This document shows, in pieces, positions 30,422-38,520 of a stretch of DNA of 64,000 bases. The notes beneath the pieces were generated by a model. The model did not search any database. It saw nothing but the letters and a program-made list of their open reading frames with translations, and had not been told where the DNA came from. The DNA is from an uncultured Oscillospiraceae bacterium (GTDB lineage: Bacteria > Bacillota > Clostridia > Oscillospirales > Oscillospiraceae), in NCBI GenBank assembly GCA_910587645.1, contig CAJUNA010000014.1, positions 1-64,000 on the forward strand. Direction: 5' to 3'. Numbering within the stretch: the first letter of the stretch is position 1; the number at the start of each line of letters is the position of its first letter. A program made the position numbers and the translations under genes.

Positions 30422-31273
30422 TCATTTGCTTTTTACCGGGGTGTTCTGCTTCCGCCATTCCCGGGGCGGCAGGCCGTACCGCTTTTTAAAGGCCTGGGAA
30501 AAATGGAGCTGGTTGGGGTAGCCGCACCGGCGGGCAATGTCCCCAATGGGGTCGCCAGTCATACGCATCTGCTCTGCGGCCTTGGTCAGACGCAAGCGGA
30601 TGATAAACTCCTGGGGCGTACAGCCGATGACTTCCTTGAACAGCTTACTGAAATAACTGCGGTTGAGCTTGCAGGCATCGGCAATCTCCTCCACAGTAAT
30701 GCCCCGCTGGTAATTCTGCTGGATAAAGGTCACCGCTTCCTGGATGTAGAAGTCCCGGAGGGGGCCGGTCTTATTCTCCCGCCGGGTGGGCGAGGTACAG
30801 ATCAGCTCATCCAGAAACAGGCACAAATGCCCTACCAAGTGCAGGGGCGAATCGCCTGAGTGGTCGCAGATGTAGAGCATACGGCTGCATAGTGCCTCCC
30901 CGCCGCTTTTGGGGCTGTATATGGGCTGGCTCTGCCCCAGCCCGGCGCACTCCAGACATTCCGCCGCCCGCAGGCCATCGAATTCCAGCCACACATATTT
31001 CCAGGGCTGGTGCTCATCGGCGCAGTAGGTGTTGACCTGCCCGGGGCAGATCAAAAACCCCTGTCCGGCCCCCAGATGGTGCCGGTGGGTCACGCCATTG
31101 GCATCATTGGACATAAGCAGCCCCTTGCCGGAGATCACGTAATGGAACAGATAGTGATTGCGGACAAAGGGGCCATAGGAATGGAGCGGTTCGCATTGTT
31201 CCCAGCCGTACTGGAAGAGGCGGAAGTCGAGAAAGTTGTCATTGGGAAACATGGAAAAGGAATACTCTGACAT
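30422..31273 (-). CDS. AraC-family transcriptional regulator
   Basis: A 283-residue regulator. The N-terminal cupin-like ligand domain has YLFHYVISGKGLL and GQGFLICPGQVNTY. The C-terminal pair of helix-turn-helix motifs (about residues 185-280) includes ITVEEIADACKLNRSYFSKLF and IGDIARRCGYPNQLHFSQAFK. This form often controls sugar use. ATG 31273 has GAGGGTG just upstream; the longer frame to 31327 has none. No sugar-transport gene is adjacent, so the target is unknown. Confidence 0.9.
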   Translation of the reverse strand: MSEYSFSMFPNDNFLDFRLFQYGWEQCEPLHSYGPFVRNHYLFHYVISGKGLLMSNDANGVTHRHHLGAGQGFLICPGQVNTYCADEHQPWKYVWLEFDGLRAAECLECAGLGQSQPIYSPKSGGEALCSRMLYICDHSGDSPLHLVGHLCLFLDELICTSPTRRENKTGPLRDFYIQEAVTFIQQNYQRGITVEEIADACKLNRSYFSKLFKEVIGCTPQEFIIRLRLTKAAEQMRMTGDPIGDIARRCGYPNQLHFSQAFKKRYGLPPREWRKQNTPVKSK

Positions 31274-31345
31274 TCGCGTCACCCTCTTTCGAAAAAGCGG
31301 CTCAACGGGCTCCGCCTCTATGCGCATTTTTTATTGTGATATCCT

Positions 31346-31374
31346 ATTTTAGCACACATGACAGCGTTTGTCAA
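31346..31374 (-). promoter_or_regulatory. Promoter of the AraC-family gene
   Basis: Minus strand: TTGACA (31374-31369), 17-bp spacer, TAAAAT (31351-31346). The rest of the gap to 31525 shows nothing recognisable. Confidence 0.75.
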
Positions 31375-31524
31375 AATTTGTTTTTGCTTTTGCCGGAATT
31401 TTTTGAAATCCCATAGTTTGCCAGCCGTATTGTGCCCCGTGGCCTGTATTTTCACAAAAATAAGAAAAGGAAGATTATACCAAAATTGTAAGCTTTTGGC
31501 TAAACCCCATATGGCATAAAATGG

Positions 31525-31573
31525 AAAACAGGCAAGCGCCCCGGCATCGGTTCTCCCGTGCCGGGGCGCTTGC
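31525..31573 (-). terminator. Terminator of the UlaG-like gene
   Basis: Perfect 15-bp stem 31532-31546 with 31559-31573, 12-base loop; TTTT follows on the minus strand. Confidence 0.8.
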
Positions 31574-31608
31574 TGTTCCGGGGTGGATTCTTACAGGGCT
31601 GGCCCCCA

Positions 31609-32220
31609 TTATACCTTGATGGACAGCACAGCAACCTGCTTCTCCATACCCTTCTCCAGGGTTAGGGAGCTGCCGTACCGCTTTACCTGTTCCGCAGGGT
31701 ATAGCTTGGTAAAGTGGTCCAGGGTCTTCAGTACATCAAAACCTATATCGCCGTTCCGGTAGTGCATCGGCACGATGACAGGCGCGCCTACAGCATCCGC
31801 GACAGCCTTTGCCCCGGCGGCGTCAATGGTGTAAAAGCCGCCTACCGGGATCAAAATTGCGTCGCAGGGGCCGATGGCTTCAAGCTGCTCAGGACTGAGC
31901 GGATGGCCCAGGTCACCGAAGTGGGCGGCGGAGACGCCGTGGACGGTAAATTTGCGGATGATGTTGCTGCCCCGCAGTTTGCCGCCCTGGTCATCGTGAA
32001 AGGTCTGGACCTCAATGACAGAAAAGGGATTTTCCTTGCCTGTTGTCAGGCGGATATTATTGGTATAGCCGTGGTCAAAGTGCTCATGGCTGCAATAAAC
32101 CGCATCGGCTTCGGCGCGGACATCGGGCAAGCCCTGAACCTCGTGATAGGGGTCCAGCAGGACACGGAAGCCATCGGCTTCCAGCATAAAACAGGAGTGG
32201 CCCAGCCAAGTAATTTTCAT
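31609..32220 (-). CDS. UlaG-like MBL-fold metal-dependent hydrolase
   Basis: A 203-residue Lactamase_B_2 protein. It starts KITWLGHSCFML, followed by metal ligands SHEHFDHGY, AHFGDLGH and the late VPMHYR. Relatives act on cyclic or phosphorylated sugars or are of unknown role. AAGGAGG precedes ATG 32220, 24 bases after deoD, so the two form an operon ending at the hairpin 31525-31573. Confidence 0.88.
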   Translation of the reverse strand: MKITWLGHSCFMLEADGFRVLLDPYHEVQGLPDVRAEADAVYCSHEHFDHGYTNNIRLTTGKENPFSVIEVQTFHDDQGGKLRGSNIIRKFTVHGVSAAHFGDLGHPLSPEQLEAIGPCDAILIPVGGFYTIDAAGAKAVADAVGAPVIVPMHYRNGDIGFDVLKTLDHFTKLYPAEQVKRYGSSLTLEKGMEKQVAVLSIKV

Positions 32221-32244
32221 GGTGTGAATCCTCCTTATATTTCT

Positions 32245-32961
32245 TTATTTTTCCGCCATCCGTACGGCGGTTTCCAGCGCAATTTTCATCATGGCAGTGA
32301 AAGTGTTCTGCCGTTGGCTGGCATCCAGCTCCTCTCCGGTGACCAAGCTGTCGGAAATGGAACAGATGGCAAGCGCCCGCTTACCCAGCTTGGCGGCGTT
32401 CATGTAGAGGGCGGCGGCTTCCATCTCTACCGCCAGCACGCCCATTTCCCCCCACTTCATCGTGGAGCCGGACGCATCGTAGAAGGTGTCCGAGGACAGC
32501 ACGTTGCCTACCGGCATTTCCACACCCATCTCTCGGGCAGCGGCTACGGCAGTCTCTAACAGGGTGAAGTCCGCGATGGGGGCGAAGGGGCCGGGCAGGC
32601 CATACTGATGGGCAAAGTTGGAGTTGGTGCACGCACCTTGGGCGGCAATGACATCCCGGAGCTTCAGCTTGGCGCTGATCGCCCCGGCGGAACCAATGCG
32701 GATGATGTTATCCACCTTGTACTGCGTGAAGAGCTCATACGAGTAGATGCCGATGGAGGGCATTCCCATGCCGGAAGCCATAACGGAGACGGGTACGTCC
32801 CGGTAAGTCCCGGTGTAGCCCTGGATGCCACGGACATTGTTGACCAGCTTAGGGGTAGTCAGGAAGGTTTCCGCGATGAACTTCGCGCGGAGGGGGTCGC
32901 CGGGCATGAGGACAGTCTTCGCGAAATCGCCGGTTTTGGCGGAATTGTGCGGCGTAGGCAT
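32245..32961 (-). CDS. deoD: Purine nucleoside phosphorylase, hexameric DeoD type
   Basis: A 238-residue enzyme splitting adenosine, inosine and their deoxy forms with phosphate. Signatures are VLMPGDPLRAKFIAE (phosphate loop), ASGMGMPSIGIYSYEL, RIGSAGA, the ribose-binding VEMEAAALY, and CSISDSLVTGE. It is closely related to E. coli DeoD and complements the PunA-type enzyme at 26495-27316. Confidence 0.96.
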   Translation of the reverse strand: MPTPHNSAKTGDFAKTVLMPGDPLRAKFIAETFLTTPKLVNNVRGIQGYTGTYRDVPVSVMASGMGMPSIGIYSYELFTQYKVDNIIRIGSAGAISAKLKLRDVIAAQGACTNSNFAHQYGLPGPFAPIADFTLLETAVAAAREMGVEMPVGNVLSSDTFYDASGSTMKWGEMGVLAVEMEAAALYMNAAKLGKRALAICSISDSLVTGEELDASQRQNTFTAMMKIALETAVRMAEK

Positions 32962-33004
32962 AGCGTTCTTCCTTTCTGTGTTGGTAATGATTGTATGATT
33001 TTTT

Positions 33005-33033
33005 AGTATATCACACCATCAGGAAAATGAAAA
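33005..33033 (-). promoter_or_regulatory. Promoter of deoD
   Basis: Minus strand: TTTTCA (33033-33028), 17-bp spacer, TATACT (33010-33005) with a TGA extension upstream. Confidence 0.5.
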
Positions 33034-33113
33034 GGCGGATTTTCTCAAAAAACCGGAGAAAATCCATGGGAGACGGCCTGGAATGGTGGAAAGATTATGA
33101 GGAAAGAAGTCTC

Positions 33114-33163
33114 TTGACAATTCGCCTACACTGTGTTATCCTAAATTTGCCTACACGGTGTAG
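33114..33163 (+). promoter_or_regulatory. blaI-type promoter with two operators
   Basis: TTGACA (33114-33119), 17-bp spacer, TATCCT (33137-33142). Operator 1, CTACACTGTGTTA (33126-33138), overlaps the -10. Operator 2, CTACACGGTGTAG (33151-33163), is an exact palindrome over the start region. The 25-bp separation and TACA...TGTA core match BlaI/MecI/CopY half-sites, so the repressor very probably controls itself. Confidence 0.75.
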
Positions 33164-33184
33164 TCTAAAGAGGAGGGGCACTAT

Positions 33185-33565
33185 ATGATACCACAAGTCT
33201 CAGATTCTGAATTAGAGCTAATAAGAATTGTCTGGGCCAGCGGCGGCGCCGCTACCTACGCGTCCATTATGGAGGAGCTGGCTAAGGCGGGGCGCACTTG
33301 GCAGAAAAACACGGTGATTACCCTGCTGTCCAGGCTGGTGGACAAGGGTCTGCTGAAAACCAACAAGATTGGCCGGAGGAATGAGTATATCGCCCTGGTC
33401 ACGGAAAACGGCTACCAGTCCGCCCAGGCCCGCAGCTTCCTGAACAAGCTCTACGCCGGGGACGCGAAAAGCCTGGTTGCTACGCTGATTCAAGGGGAGA
33501 TGCTCTCAGAGGACGACTACCGGGAGCTGAAACGCTTCTGGGAAAGCGGGGGCGGGGAGAAATGA
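33185..33565 (+). CDS. BlaI/MecI/CopY-family repressor
   Basis: A 126-residue winged-helix repressor. The DNA-binding half holds DSELELIRIVWASGG and WQKNTVITLLSRLVDKGLL, and the tail is a dimerisation helix that partner proteases usually cleave. GAGGAGGGG lies upstream of ATG 33185. Its stop overlaps the M56 gene by 4 bases, and two operators sit in its promoter. No beta-lactamase or PBP gene is nearby, so the signal need not be an antibiotic. Confidence 0.93.
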   Translation: MIPQVSDSELELIRIVWASGGAATYASIMEELAKAGRTWQKNTVITLLSRLVDKGLLKTNKIGRRNEYIALVTENGYQSAQARSFLNKLYAGDAKSLVATLIQGEMLSEDDYRELKRFWESGGGEK

Positions 33566-35958
33566 ACGGCCTTCTGAAATTGACCCTCTCCTTGTCCCTC
33601 TCGGGGGCGGTGCTGATTGTGCTGCTGGCGGCGTTGAAACCGCTGGTAAAGGGGCGGGTCAGCAAACGGTGGCAGTATTACATTTGGCTGCTGGTGATTG
33701 CGAGGCTGTTCCTGCCCCTCGGGCCGCCAGAAAGCCCCGCAGGGAACGCGGTAGCGGACATAGACGCGGCAGCGGTTTCGGTATTGGCCCTTCCGGCCGG
33801 GGAAAACACTTACACAGATGCGGCAGAGCCGCCCCAGGAGAACCACACGGATCCGGAGCCATCGAACCTTCAAAAGCTGGGGGCGGCAGTTTGGGAAAAC
33901 CTGTGGCTGATCTGGCTGGCGGGGGCGCTGGGGCTGCTGACCCGGAAAATCACCGCCTATCAGGGCTTCACCCGCTTCATCCGCGCTGGATGGGCTGCGG
34001 TGGACGATCCCGCGCTGCTGGATCAGGTGGCGGTGATTGGCGGGGAAATCGGGGTGAAGCGGCCAGTGGAACTGTATGTCAACCCGCTGGCGGCGTCTCC
34101 CATGCTGCTGGGGTGGCGCAGGCCGTGTATCGTCCTGCCTGCGGCAGGGCTGCCAGAGGAGGACTTCCGGTTTGTGGTCCTGCATGAGCTGACCCATTAC
34201 AGGCGGCGGGACGGGCTGTATAAATGGCTGGTGCAGCTTGCTGTCTGCGTCCACTGGTTCAACCCGCTGGTTTATTGGATGAACAGGGAAATCCAGCGGG
34301 CGGGGGAGTTGTCCTGTGATGAGGCGGTACTGCGCCGCCTGGACGGGACGGAGCGGCGGGCCTATGGGAACGCGTTACTGCGGACGGTGGCGGCAGGCGG
34401 CGCATACAAAGCCGCGGTTCCCTCCGCAACACTGGGGGAGAGCGGCGAACAATTAAAGGAAAGGTTGGATATGATCATGAAATTCAAAAAGCCCACGAAA
34501 TTCGCGGCGGTTCTGGCCGCGCTGCTGGCGGTGGCATTAGGCGTGACCGCCACGGCGGCGGGGGCATATACGGGCATCCCGGCAGGGCTGGGCGGCAATG
34601 GCGCGGTTTACGGCGTCTCGAATCCAAACAAAAACGGGCTGCGGATGGTAGGAAAATGGTTTACCAGGGAGGGGCTGTACGAACCGCCCTACATGTTTGA
34701 CATTGGCTGGAACGGCACGATGGAAGGCGCCGCAACGCAAATCACGCTGCCTGACGGAAGCAGCATGACAGTGTGCCTCGCGCCTGCCGCCAAGGGGCTT
34801 GCCCAGGACGCGGAAGCACGCCAAGCCCTGTCCAAGGCGCTGAACCGCCTGTGGGAGCAAACTAAGGACAACCCATTCCCGCTGGCCAGCCCAATTGTGT
34901 TCCGCTATGAGGACACTGGCGGGAGCGAGACGGCCGAACTGGCAGAGGAATCCTATGACGCCTGGAACCTCCCCTTTTTCCAAACGGCCTTTGCCGCACT
35001 GCCCAAGGCGCAGCAGGAAGCGTGGCTGGAAAAATTCTATGGCAACAGCGACTTCGCGTTTTTCTCCGCAAGCCTGGACGGACTGAAGGATCAGTCCATC
35101 CAGGGGGAGTTTGCTGAGAAATTTTCGGAAAAAGCCTATCAAGACGGTGATTTCGCGTTTTTCTCCTGTTCTACAGACCGTCTTGCCAAAGACAAACTGG
35201 AAACATGGCTGGCCCGCGCCAAAAAGGACGGACAGGCTGGATTCCAGTCTATCCTGATGAATAAGCTGGGCAAGGATGATGAACGGGAGGAACTGGAAGC
35301 CTTCCTTGACGCCCAGCAGGCCGCGCAGTACAAGGCGGTGGGCGTCACCGTGGACGGCAAGGACTATTACTATCAGGGCAAGCTGGTGAATATCTTCCTG
35401 GACCATCGGGCAGACAGCAGCGTTTATACCCTCAACATGAATCCCAAAGGCAGCGTCAACATCAAAATCCTCCGGGATGCGGATAACCAGATTACCGGCG
35501 TGGCCTACATGACCCAGGCGGAGGTTACGGAACTGTTCGGGGATATGAGCGGCGGCGGTGATGGCTGGGATGATAACGACTGGCAGGAAACTGCCGGGGG
35601 CGAAATTTGGCGCCCCCAGGTGATTCCTATTGACCTAAAAACCATAGAGGCTGGCGAGACGATTTTCCTGGGGGAATATACATTGTCTGACGGAGATAAG
35701 ATTTGGTATGATATTTCAGCGGAAACGGGAAACAGAATGCAGGTTTTTTTCGCCAAGGATCAGCAGGAAAATGTCGTCTATTGGTCTGTAAACAACCTGC
35801 GGCAACCGGGGGAACCACTGAACTGTATTGCGGATTTCACTGTTGGGTTGCCGGCGGCAGAACCTGGAACCTATCGGCTGTACCTTCAGGCTCCGGACGG
35901 CGCTTTGGGTAATGTAACAGGCAGTATTTCGATTGGATTTATTGCGGACGCATCTTGA
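33562..35958 (+). CDS. BlaR1/M56-family membrane metalloprotease with long extracellular tail
   Basis: A 798-residue sensor protease. The N-terminal half has several membrane helices and the zinc site HELTH at residues 208-212, with the downstream ligand in GELSCDEAVLRR. After a helix near residue 320 the tail (about 470 residues) has no penicillin-binding domain. Instead it shows two DFAFFS-centred repeats (near residues 493 and 528) and a C-terminal beta-rich domain (about 680-795). The protease presumably cleaves the neighbouring BlaI-like repressor when the tail senses an unknown signal. Confidence 0.85.
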   Translation: MNGLLKLTLSLSLSGAVLIVLLAALKPLVKGRVSKRWQYYIWLLVIARLFLPLGPPESPAGNAVADIDAAAVSVLALPAGENTYTDAAEPPQENHTDPEPSNLQKLGAAVWENLWLIWLAGALGLLTRKITAYQGFTRFIRAGWAAVDDPALLDQVAVIGGEIGVKRPVELYVNPLAASPMLLGWRRPCIVLPAAGLPEEDFRFVVLHELTHYRRRDGLYKWLVQLAVCVHWFNPLVYWMNREIQRAGELSCDEAVLRRLDGTERRAYGNALLRTVAAGGAYKAAVPSATLGESGEQLKERLDMIMKFKKPTKFAAVLAALLAVALGVTATAAGAYTGIPAGLGGNGAVYGVSNPNKNGLRMVGKWFTREGLYEPPYMFDIGWNGTMEGAATQITLPDGSSMTVCLAPAAKGLAQDAEARQALSKALNRLWEQTKDNPFPLASPIVFRYEDTGGSETAELAEESYDAWNLPFFQTAFAALPKAQQEAWLEKFYGNSDFAFFSASLDGLKDQSIQGEFAEKFSEKAYQDGDFAFFSCSTDRLAKDKLETWLARAKKDGQAGFQSILMNKLGKDDEREELEAFLDAQQAAQYKAVGVTVDGKDYYYQGKLVNIFLDHRADSSVYTLNMNPKGSVNIKILRDADNQITGVAYMTQAEVTELFGDMSGGGDGWDDNDWQETAGGEIWRPQVIPIDLKTIEAGETIFLGEYTLSDGDKIWYDISAETGNRMQVFFAKDQQENVVYWSVNNLRQPGEPLNCIADFTVGLPAAEPGTYRLYLQAPDGALGNVTGSISIGFIADAS

Positions 35959-36006
35959 CTTTGGACGTGCTGTTAGTTTTAAGACATAGATACATTCGCT
36001 ACAGCG

Positions 36007-36039
36007 GAAGGGCAGCAATCATTAAGATTGCTGCCCTTC
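36007..36039. terminator. Perfect hairpin between converging genes
   Basis: 14-bp stem GAAGGGCAGCAATC/GATTGCTGCCCTTC (36007-36020 with 36026-36039). No T-run follows on either strand; its place after the M56 gene suggests a terminator. Confidence 0.5.
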
Positions 36040-36117
36040 TGGCATGCTATGAACAATATTTGCCGCTGCCATCCTATAAAGCCCCGTCTCCGGTGCTTTT
36101 ATGCAGTCTCCGCCAGC

Positions 36118-36696
36118 TTACGCCGTCAGCACATGGGCTTTCTGCAAAGGCTGCTTCAAAACGAAGTACAACAGCCCCGCGCACACCATGGCGATGATGG
36201 CGTTTACCAGTGTCACAGGCAGCTTGACCGTCAACGTCTCAATGACCGCCACATCCCAGGTGAAGCCCTTGACCAAAACGCCGCTGAGGATATTTTTCGC
36301 CACGTATAACAGGCAGTAGGTCAGGGATCCCAGCAGCCCCGCCAGCCAGACCCGGATTTTCTTGCCGCACGGTTTAAAATGGTGCATCACCAGCCCCGCC
36401 ACAAAGGCCATCAGGAATTTGTTGATAAATGTGATCCAGAATTCCGGCGCCCAGGCGGGGTCAGACAAATCCACCAGCGCGTTGCCAATGCCCGCCGCCA
36501 GGCCACCCGTAACCGGCCCGAACAGCAGGGCGGACAGGATGCACATGGCGTTGCCCACCGACAGGGCGGTCTTGCCCAGGGGGCTGGGAATCGGGATGCT
36601 GATAAACTTCGTCAGCACAAAGATGATGGCGGCTAAGATGCCCACCAGCGCGATATTGCGCGTGTTGAAATAATGTTTCAGCGTTACGGGCTTCAT
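36118..36696 (-). CDS. ECF-transporter S component, possibly for vitamin B6
   Basis: A 192-residue protein with about six hydrophobic helices in the pattern of energy-coupling-factor substrate-binding subunits (NIALVGILAAIIFVLTKFIS, then GNAMCILSALLFGPVTGGLAAGIGNALVDL). It must share an ECF ATPase/EcfT module encoded elsewhere. It is divergent from a MocR regulator 126 bases away; PdxR-type MocR proteins often control pyridoxine S components, so B6 uptake is a reasonable inference, not a sequence-proven fact. Confidence 0.8.
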   Translation of the reverse strand: MKPVTLKHYFNTRNIALVGILAAIIFVLTKFISIPIPSPLGKTALSVGNAMCILSALLFGPVTGGLAAGIGNALVDLSDPAWAPEFWITFINKFLMAFVAGLVMHHFKPCGKKIRVWLAGLLGSLTYCLLYVAKNILSGVLVKGFTWDVAVIETLTVKLPVTLVNAIIAMVCAGLLYFVLKQPLQKAHVLTA

Positions 36697-36822
36697 GGAA
36701 ATCTCTCCTTTGCTGCCGCCCCCTCTTGACGGGGGAGGTTGATGATGTTATTATAACGCTATCTGGCACTATTGGAACAGTCAGAATAGAATTTTTTTAT
36801 AGACCCAGTTAGGAGGGGCGCT
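36697..36822. promoter_or_regulatory. Shared control region of ECF S component and MocR regulator
   Basis: Divergent gap of 126 bases. A TATAAT for the S component lies on the minus strand (36755-36750). An imperfect inverted repeat, CTATCTGGCAC then GTCAGAATAG (about 36759-36789), is a candidate MocR operator. Confidence 0.4.
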
Positions 36823-38241
36823 ATGGTTGAACTGACGGTCTGCCTGGACGCGAAAGCCGCCAGGCCCCTGTACCAGCAGCTCTACGACCACCTATCGGCC
36901 CAGATTCGCAGCGGCGCGCTGCCAAAGGGCGGCAGGCTTCCAGGGAAGCGGAGCCTTGCCAACCAGCTTGCCGTGGCGGTAAATACCGTTGATACCGCCT
37001 ATCAAATGCTGGTGGCGGAGGGCTACCTGGAAGCCCGGCCCAAAAGCGGTTTTTTCGTCCTGGAATACCTGGATGCCCTGCCCCAGGCCCCGGAGCGCGC
37101 GCCCGTCTCCCTGCCGGAGGAGCCGCCTGCTGAAACGGCCCCCAGGTTCGACTTATCCACCGGCGCGGTGGACACGGCGCTGTTCCCCTTCCGCACCTGG
37201 GGGCGGATCCAGAAGGAACTGCTCTACAATGGCGAAGCCCTCCTGCGCCACGGGCACCGCCAGGGGGATTTGGAACTGCGCCGGGAGCTGGCGGCGTACC
37301 TGCGCTCCTACCGGGGCGTCGTCTGTGCGCCGGAGCAGATCGTGGTGGGGGCAGGGGTGGAATACCTTCTGGGCCTGCTGGCCCAGCTTCTCAGGGGCCG
37401 GACGGCGGCGGTGGAGAACCCGGGCTATGACCGTCCCCGGACGATCCTGGAAAACAACGGCATCCCCTGCCGCTGCGTGGACATCGACAGCGGGGGACTG
37501 AACCCGGCGGGGCTGGAGGGCAGCGGCGCGGACCTGTGCTATATCACGCCCAGCCATCATTTCCCCACCGGCGTAACCATGCCCGCCGGACGGCGGGCGC
37601 AGCTTCTCCGTTGGGCTGGGGGGAAGCCGGGGCGGTACATCCTGGAGGATGACTATGACGCGGAATTCCGTTTCGACGTGCGCCCCCTGCCCAGCTTGCA
37701 GGGCATGGCGGGGCCGTCCGGCTCAGTGGTGTACCTCTGCACCTTTTCCAAAAGCCTCGCGCCCAGCATCCGCATTGCCTGCATGGTACTGCCCCCGGCT
37801 CTGCTGGAGGGCTACCGGAAGGCTTTCGGCAGCTATTCCAGCACCGTCAGCCGCTTTGAGCAGCAGACCCTCCGCTGGTTTCTGGAGGGCGGCTATTTCA
37901 CCCGCCATCTGGCCCGCATGCGCAGCGCCTACAAAAACCGGATGGAACGGCTTGCGGCGGCGCTGGAGGACGCTTTTGGCCGGGAGAATATCCGGCTGAA
38001 GGGGCAGCATACAGGCCTGCACCTGCTGCTAACCCTGCCGGGAGGGCCGGGAGAGGCCGCCATGGCGTCTGCCGCGCTGGCGGAGGGCGTCAAGCTGAAG
38101 GGCCTGAGCGAATATTACATGGAGCGGCAGGAGGAATGCCCGGAAAACAGCGTTATTTTAGGCTACGCGTCCTTACAGGACGGGGACATCCCGGCATTGG
38201 CGGCGGCGCTGAAACAGGCGTGGGGAGGACAGGATGGGTAA
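36823..38241 (+). CDS. MocR/PdxR-family regulator (GntR DNA-binding + aminotransferase fold)
   Basis: A 472-residue fusion. The GntR winged helix spans residues 1-75 (PLYQQLYDHLSAQIRSG, LANQLAVAVNTVDTAYQML). A class I aminotransferase domain follows, with ILEDDYDAEFR and PLP-binding Lys310 in FSKSLAPSIRIA. Such proteins sense PLP or amino compounds and do not catalyse transamination. Its 3' end overlaps the XRE gene by 8 bases. Its target is most likely the divergent ECF S component. Confidence 0.93.
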   Translation: MVELTVCLDAKAARPLYQQLYDHLSAQIRSGALPKGGRLPGKRSLANQLAVAVNTVDTAYQMLVAEGYLEARPKSGFFVLEYLDALPQAPERAPVSLPEEPPAETAPRFDLSTGAVDTALFPFRTWGRIQKELLYNGEALLRHGHRQGDLELRRELAAYLRSYRGVVCAPEQIVVGAGVEYLLGLLAQLLRGRTAAVENPGYDRPRTILENNGIPCRCVDIDSGGLNPAGLEGSGADLCYITPSHHFPTGVTMPAGRRAQLLRWAGGKPGRYILEDDYDAEFRFDVRPLPSLQGMAGPSGSVVYLCTFSKSLAPSIRIACMVLPPALLEGYRKAFGSYSSTVSRFEQQTLRWFLEGGYFTRHLARMRSAYKNRMERLAAALEDAFGRENIRLKGQHTGLHLLLTLPGGPGEAAMASAALAEGVKLKGLSEYYMERQEECPENSVILGYASLQDGDIPALAAALKQAWGGQDG

Positions 38242-38473
38242 GGAAGCGGCTGTCAGATTAGACCGCTTGCGGGAACTTCGGGAGGACGCGGGCTTGAACC
38301 AGACCCAGGTGGCGGAGCTGCTGGGCACTACCCAGACGATGTACTCCCGGTATGAGCGGGGGGCGGTGGACCTGCCGGTGCGGCATCTGCGGAAGCTGTG
38401 CAGGATTTTCAAGGTCTCCGCCGATTATCTGCTGGGATTCACCCGGTTTCAAAGCCCCTACCGGAGGCAGTAA
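38234..38473 (+). CDS. Small XRE-family helix-turn-helix regulator
   Basis: A 79-residue Cro/C1-type DNA-binding protein (LRELREDAGLNQTQVAELLG, then YSRYERGAVDLP) ending shortly after the domain (KVSADYLLG). ATG 38234 follows GGAGGACAGG at the end of the MocR gene, so it is co-translated with it. The target is unknown. Confidence 0.9.
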   Translation: MGKEAAVRLDRLRELREDAGLNQTQVAELLGTTQTMYSRYERGAVDLPVRHLRKLCRIFKVSADYLLGFTRFQSPYRRQ

Positions 38474-38474
38474 A

Positions 38475-38514
38475 ACCACAGCCGGCCCCTTGGATGGGGC
38501 CGGCTGCGGTTTTA
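38475..38514. terminator. Bidirectional terminator after the XRE gene and cls
   Basis: Long GC-rich stem 38475-38489 with 38496-38511, then TTTT on the plus strand and TTTT on the minus strand. Confidence 0.85.
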
Positions 38515-38520
38515 TATGCT

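Noticed and set aside
33037-33065. Hairpin GGATTTTCTC/GAGAAAATCC as a regulatory site
   Set aside because: It lies between divergent promoters with no matching regulator or T-run; could be chance in AT-rich sequence.
33185-35958. Beta-lactam resistance locus
   Set aside because: No beta-lactamase or altered PBP gene is near, and the sensor tail has no penicillin-binding domain.
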